Source: Camellia lanceoleosa
Lineage: Eukaryota; Streptophyta; Magnoliopsida; Ericales; Theaceae
Direction: 5' to 3'
DNA length: 64,000 nucleotides
NCBI GenBank assembly: GCA_025200525.1
Contig: CM045768.1
Span: 44,797,022 to 44,861,021, forward strand
Below the pieces are notes generated by a model. The model had not been told where the DNA came from. It saw nothing but the letters and a program-made list of their open reading frames with translations, and made no database searches. Below are positions 61,427 to 64,000 of this stretch, in pieces; the first letter of the stretch is position 1, and each line of letters opens with the position of its first letter. The position numbers and the translations under genes were made by a program.

Positions 61427-62112
61427 GAGCTCAACCAGCCTAAGTTACATAAGCCTTAGCCAGACCGAGTACCATAAGCCTCGGCCAAACTGAGCCAGAA
61501 GAGCTCAGCCAGACTGAGTTACATAAGCCTCAACCAGACTAAACTAGAAGAGCTCACCCAGACTAAGTTATATAAGCCTCAGCCAGATTGAGCACCATAA
61601 CCCTCAGCCAGACTGAGCCAGAAGAGCTCAGCTACACTGAGTTACATAAGCTTTAGCCAGACTGGAGCCAGAAAAGCTCATCCAGACCGAGTTACATAAG
61701 CCTCAGCCAAACTGAGCACCATAAGCCTCAGCCAGACTGAGCTAGAAGAGCTCAGCTAGACTGAGTTACATAAGCCTCAGCCATACTCAGAACCATAAGC
61801 CTCAGCTAGACTAAGCTAGAAGAGCTCAGCCAGACTGAGTTACATAAGCCTTAGTCAGACTGAGCACCATAAGCCTTAGCCAGACTGAGCCAGAAGAGCT
61901 TAGCTAGACTGAGTTACATAAGCCTCAGACAGACTGAGCTAGAAGAGCTCAGCCAGACCGAGACATATAAGCCTTAGACAGACTAAGAACCATAAGCCTC
62001 AGTCGGACTAAGCCTGAAGAACTCAGCCAGACTGAGACACATAAGCCTCAGACAGATCAAGTACTATAAGCCTTAGCCAGCCTGAGCCTGAAGCGTTCGA
62101 CCAAGCCTAAGT
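61427..62112 (+). repeat. Tandem array of 24-26-bp units after pol
   Basis: Units variously read CAGCCAGACTGAGTTACATAAGCCT, CAGCCAGACTGAGCACCATAAGCCT and CAGCCAGACTGAGCCAGAAGAGCT, about 27 in all. The three versions tend to follow one another, making a loose 74-bp higher-order unit. It lies between the pol stop and the antisense ORF. Confidence 0.88.
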
Positions 62113-62343
62113 TTCATGCTCAACCACATTTGCGCATGTGACATTCAACTCGACATTAAAAATGATTCGTGACTGGCAAATTCAAAAGCAACACCAACAA
62201 AGAAGCAATTTATAACAAAATCCAAGTTTATTATTTCATTAATACTGTACAACTTTTTATCAACACAACTTAAACCTTTATACAAAGACCACAAAAAAAA
62301 AAAAAGTAACATAACGCAATCCACCCCAGCTCGGGCCAAGTCT

Positions 62344-64000
62344 TCAATCTCCTTCTCCTCCATCCCTTTCGCTGGATGCCAAGTTTTCCTCATCCACCCC
62401 CTTATCCAGCGGGGTCTGGGCGATGTCCTCTTCTTTTGGCTTCAGCAGGTTAAAGTCCACATCTGGAAAAAGCTCCTGCGCCTTGTACTTGAAGCTCGTC
62501 CAGCTGCTGTCCCAGTATTGGCTAATCTCATGTTTGTAGTAGTTTGACTGCTAAAAACTTTGGATTATTTCTTCTTCGGTCTGCCCAGCAGCAGCCACCT
62601 CTAACGGCCCAGCACCACCTTCCCCCATCTCTGGCCAAGCCTTTCGCCATAGTCGCGTCAATGGCCATTTGAAACTCAAGGGATGACTTAAACTGTTCCA
62701 CCGCCATGATGCATAGGTCCGGATGGGCAGCCCTCTTAAATGCCATCATCCTGCTAATCCTCTGCCTTGACCTTTTTCTCACAAGGCCCTCTCTAACTCA
62801 GCGACAAGCACATCTGCCTCTTTTTTGTCTTTTTAGGCTTGATAGCGCAACTCTTTATTATTTATGAGGGCCTTTTCCAATCTCTCTTTGGCGGTGTTGC
62901 AAGCTTCTTGGACTTTGCCCATCTTCTTCTGCTCACTCGCCAGCTCAATCTCTAGTGATACCACCTTATGGTGCACCACTTCAAGTTCAGACTTGGCGAC
63001 TAACAGCTCGGGGGTGACCTCAACCTGGCCTACCCTGGCGCGCTCAGTCAAGTAACTCTGCACCACTGCCAATACCTCCATCTTTTTTTCCCTCTGAGCA
63101 TAGGCTAAGCCCTTCGCGCAGGCACTCCTTGCCGCCTTCTTCCAGCCTGCTGTTTCCGCTTTCACACTCTGCAACTGCACCCGCGCCTCCTCTAATTGGG
63201 CCTTAAGTGGTTCCATTTCTGTTCTCGTCCCCATTTCCTTGCCTAGTAATGTAGCCGCCAGGGTCACCACTTCCATCTACGCAGAGCAGAGCCCTCTCAT
63301 GAAGTCTGTTTCTGCGAACTGTGACACCCCTTGCACGGTCGCATACTCAATGGCCCCTAGCACGCGGTTTGCAGCAGCCTTGGCCTCACCACAATCACCA
63401 ACCGAATAGCTGACCACGGCGCGCAAATGATGAGTGGCTATCCCCAATGACCCCAACTCCTGCCTTGGGGACTCTTTTCTTGAGGGCACGTTCTTGCGAG
63501 GCAGGTCAATAGATTGGTCGGCCTTTGGCGACCTTTTTTTCTCATCCACTTCACTTGTCACTTGAGCGACTAAGGGCTCAGCCAAACCTCCCTCCGCCTC
63601 TGCCCCAACTCTAACCTCTTCTCCCTCTACTTCTGGGAGCACTTCCACTGCCCCCTCTTTGGCCTTCCTCGGCAATGGTCCTTTTTCACTTCCCTCCGCC
63701 ACCACCCCTGCTTCTTCTTCTTCTTCTTCTTCTTCACCACCAACTCTATCTCCTTCTTACTCCTCTCCCTTAATGGATCCACCGGCACCCGCAGAGGCAC
63801 AAATGTCACTAAGTCCTTGTCTCCCAAGGGCTGGGGTCGTGGTCAGGCAGACCTCTTTGCGACCAACTTCGGCGCTGTACCTAAATTTTTCTCCTTGTAC
63901 TTGTTCGCCATGGTAAACGTTAGCGCGTCCTCCACCTCTTGTGCCTTCCTCTTTGCCTCCACCTCCTTTGGGGCAGGATCTTCCCCGCTCGGCTGAGGCC
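62344..64000 (-). pseudogene. Antisense ORF in the 3' region of the Tat-like element, runs off the window
   Basis: Opposite in strand to the element's gag-pol. The frame enters from the right edge (EVEAKRKAQEVEDA near 63950), has Met at 63911, a stop near 63844, a Lys run from a (TCT)n tract at 63715-63735 with a frameshift, then AKEGAVEVLPEVEGEE and VVSYSVGDCGEAKAAANRVL (about 63420-63350). After a TAG at 63277-63279 comes a long coiled-coil-like segment (63276-62833, rich in Glu/Lys/Ala heptads), then AAHPDLCIMAVEQFKSSLEF (about 62740-62680) and an acidic C-terminus ending at 62344. Antisense ORFs of this kind are known in several Tat-lineage elements; the protein's role is unknown. Confidence 0.75.
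63713..63736 (+). repeat. (TTC)n microsatellite inside the antisense ORF
   Basis: CTTCTTCTTCTTCTTCTTCT encodes a Lys run on the - strand. Length change here probably caused the adjacent frameshift. Confidence 0.85.

Larger units (their letters stand above)
44229..64000 (+). mobile_element. Second Tat-like Ty3/gypsy element, extends past window end
   Basis: Same family as 3510-14198 but on the + strand. In order: 5' LTR (44229-44400 plus 51911-52368), primer-binding site, gag, protease, RT, RNase H, integrase to 61250, a tandem repeat block, and an antisense ORF running off the window. It is interrupted by a copia element in the LTR and a solo LTR in pol. In-frame stops throughout; not autonomous. 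The 3' LTR is outside the window. Confidence 0.85.

Noticed and set aside
61427..62112. CRISPR-like or coding repeat
   Set aside because: Units of 24-26 bp abut with no spacers and no frame stays open across the block. It fits the 3' tandem repeats of Tat-lineage elements.

Overview
This window is plant nuclear DNA, most likely from a dicot with a repeat-rich genome. The evidence is a plant CBL-interacting protein kinase (CIPK), a plant-type SLX1 gene with four coding exons, exons of the plant-specific mismatch-repair gene MSH7, and dense nested LTR retrotransposons (Tekay-like and Tat-like Ty3/gypsy, and Ty1/copia). The species cannot be named from the sequence. Only two host genes look intact; most of the 64 kb is transposable-element DNA in layers. 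Layout: (1) 1-3509 is a decayed Tekay-like gypsy element on the + strand, fused at about 3509 to (2) a Tat-like gypsy element on the - strand (3510-14198). That element carries two solo LTRs, each with a perfect 5-bp target duplication: 5004-7456 (AGTCT) and 8613-12097 (GCGGG). (3) 14199-19417 is host DNA with a foldback MITE, a poly(A)-only retroposon scar and SLX1 (16960-19162, four coding exons, + strand). (4) 19418-38406 is a three-level nest. A Ty1/copia element (GTTGG duplications) has a 14,975-bp CACTA DNA transposon (23311-38285, ATA duplications) in its 5' LTR, and the CACTA in turn holds a second, badly decayed copia element (23994-30753). The CACTA also carries a roughly 157-bp tandem array with alternating monomer types and captured MSH7 exons with their introns. 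(5) 38412-44228 is host DNA with the CIPK gene (40364-41770, - strand). (6) From 44229 past the window end is a second Tat-like gypsy element, on the + strand. A 7.5-kb copia element (44401-51910) sits in its 5' LTR and a 3.3-kb solo LTR (54539-57815) in its pol. Its 3' region has a 24-26-bp tandem array followed by an antisense ORF, a layout known for the Tat lineage. How the pieces relate: the two Tat elements belong to one family and lie head to head, 5' LTRs facing each other, on either side of a roughly 30-kb gene island. SLX1 and CIPK are transcribed toward each other, separated by the copia/CACTA nest. SLX1 is a structure-specific endonuclease subunit and the kinase acts in calcium signalling; I infer no functional link between them. 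All element reading frames contain stops or frameshifts, so none looks autonomous here. Exon joins, element boundaries and difference counts were read by eye from the sequence; family names rest on recognised motifs, not on database searches.
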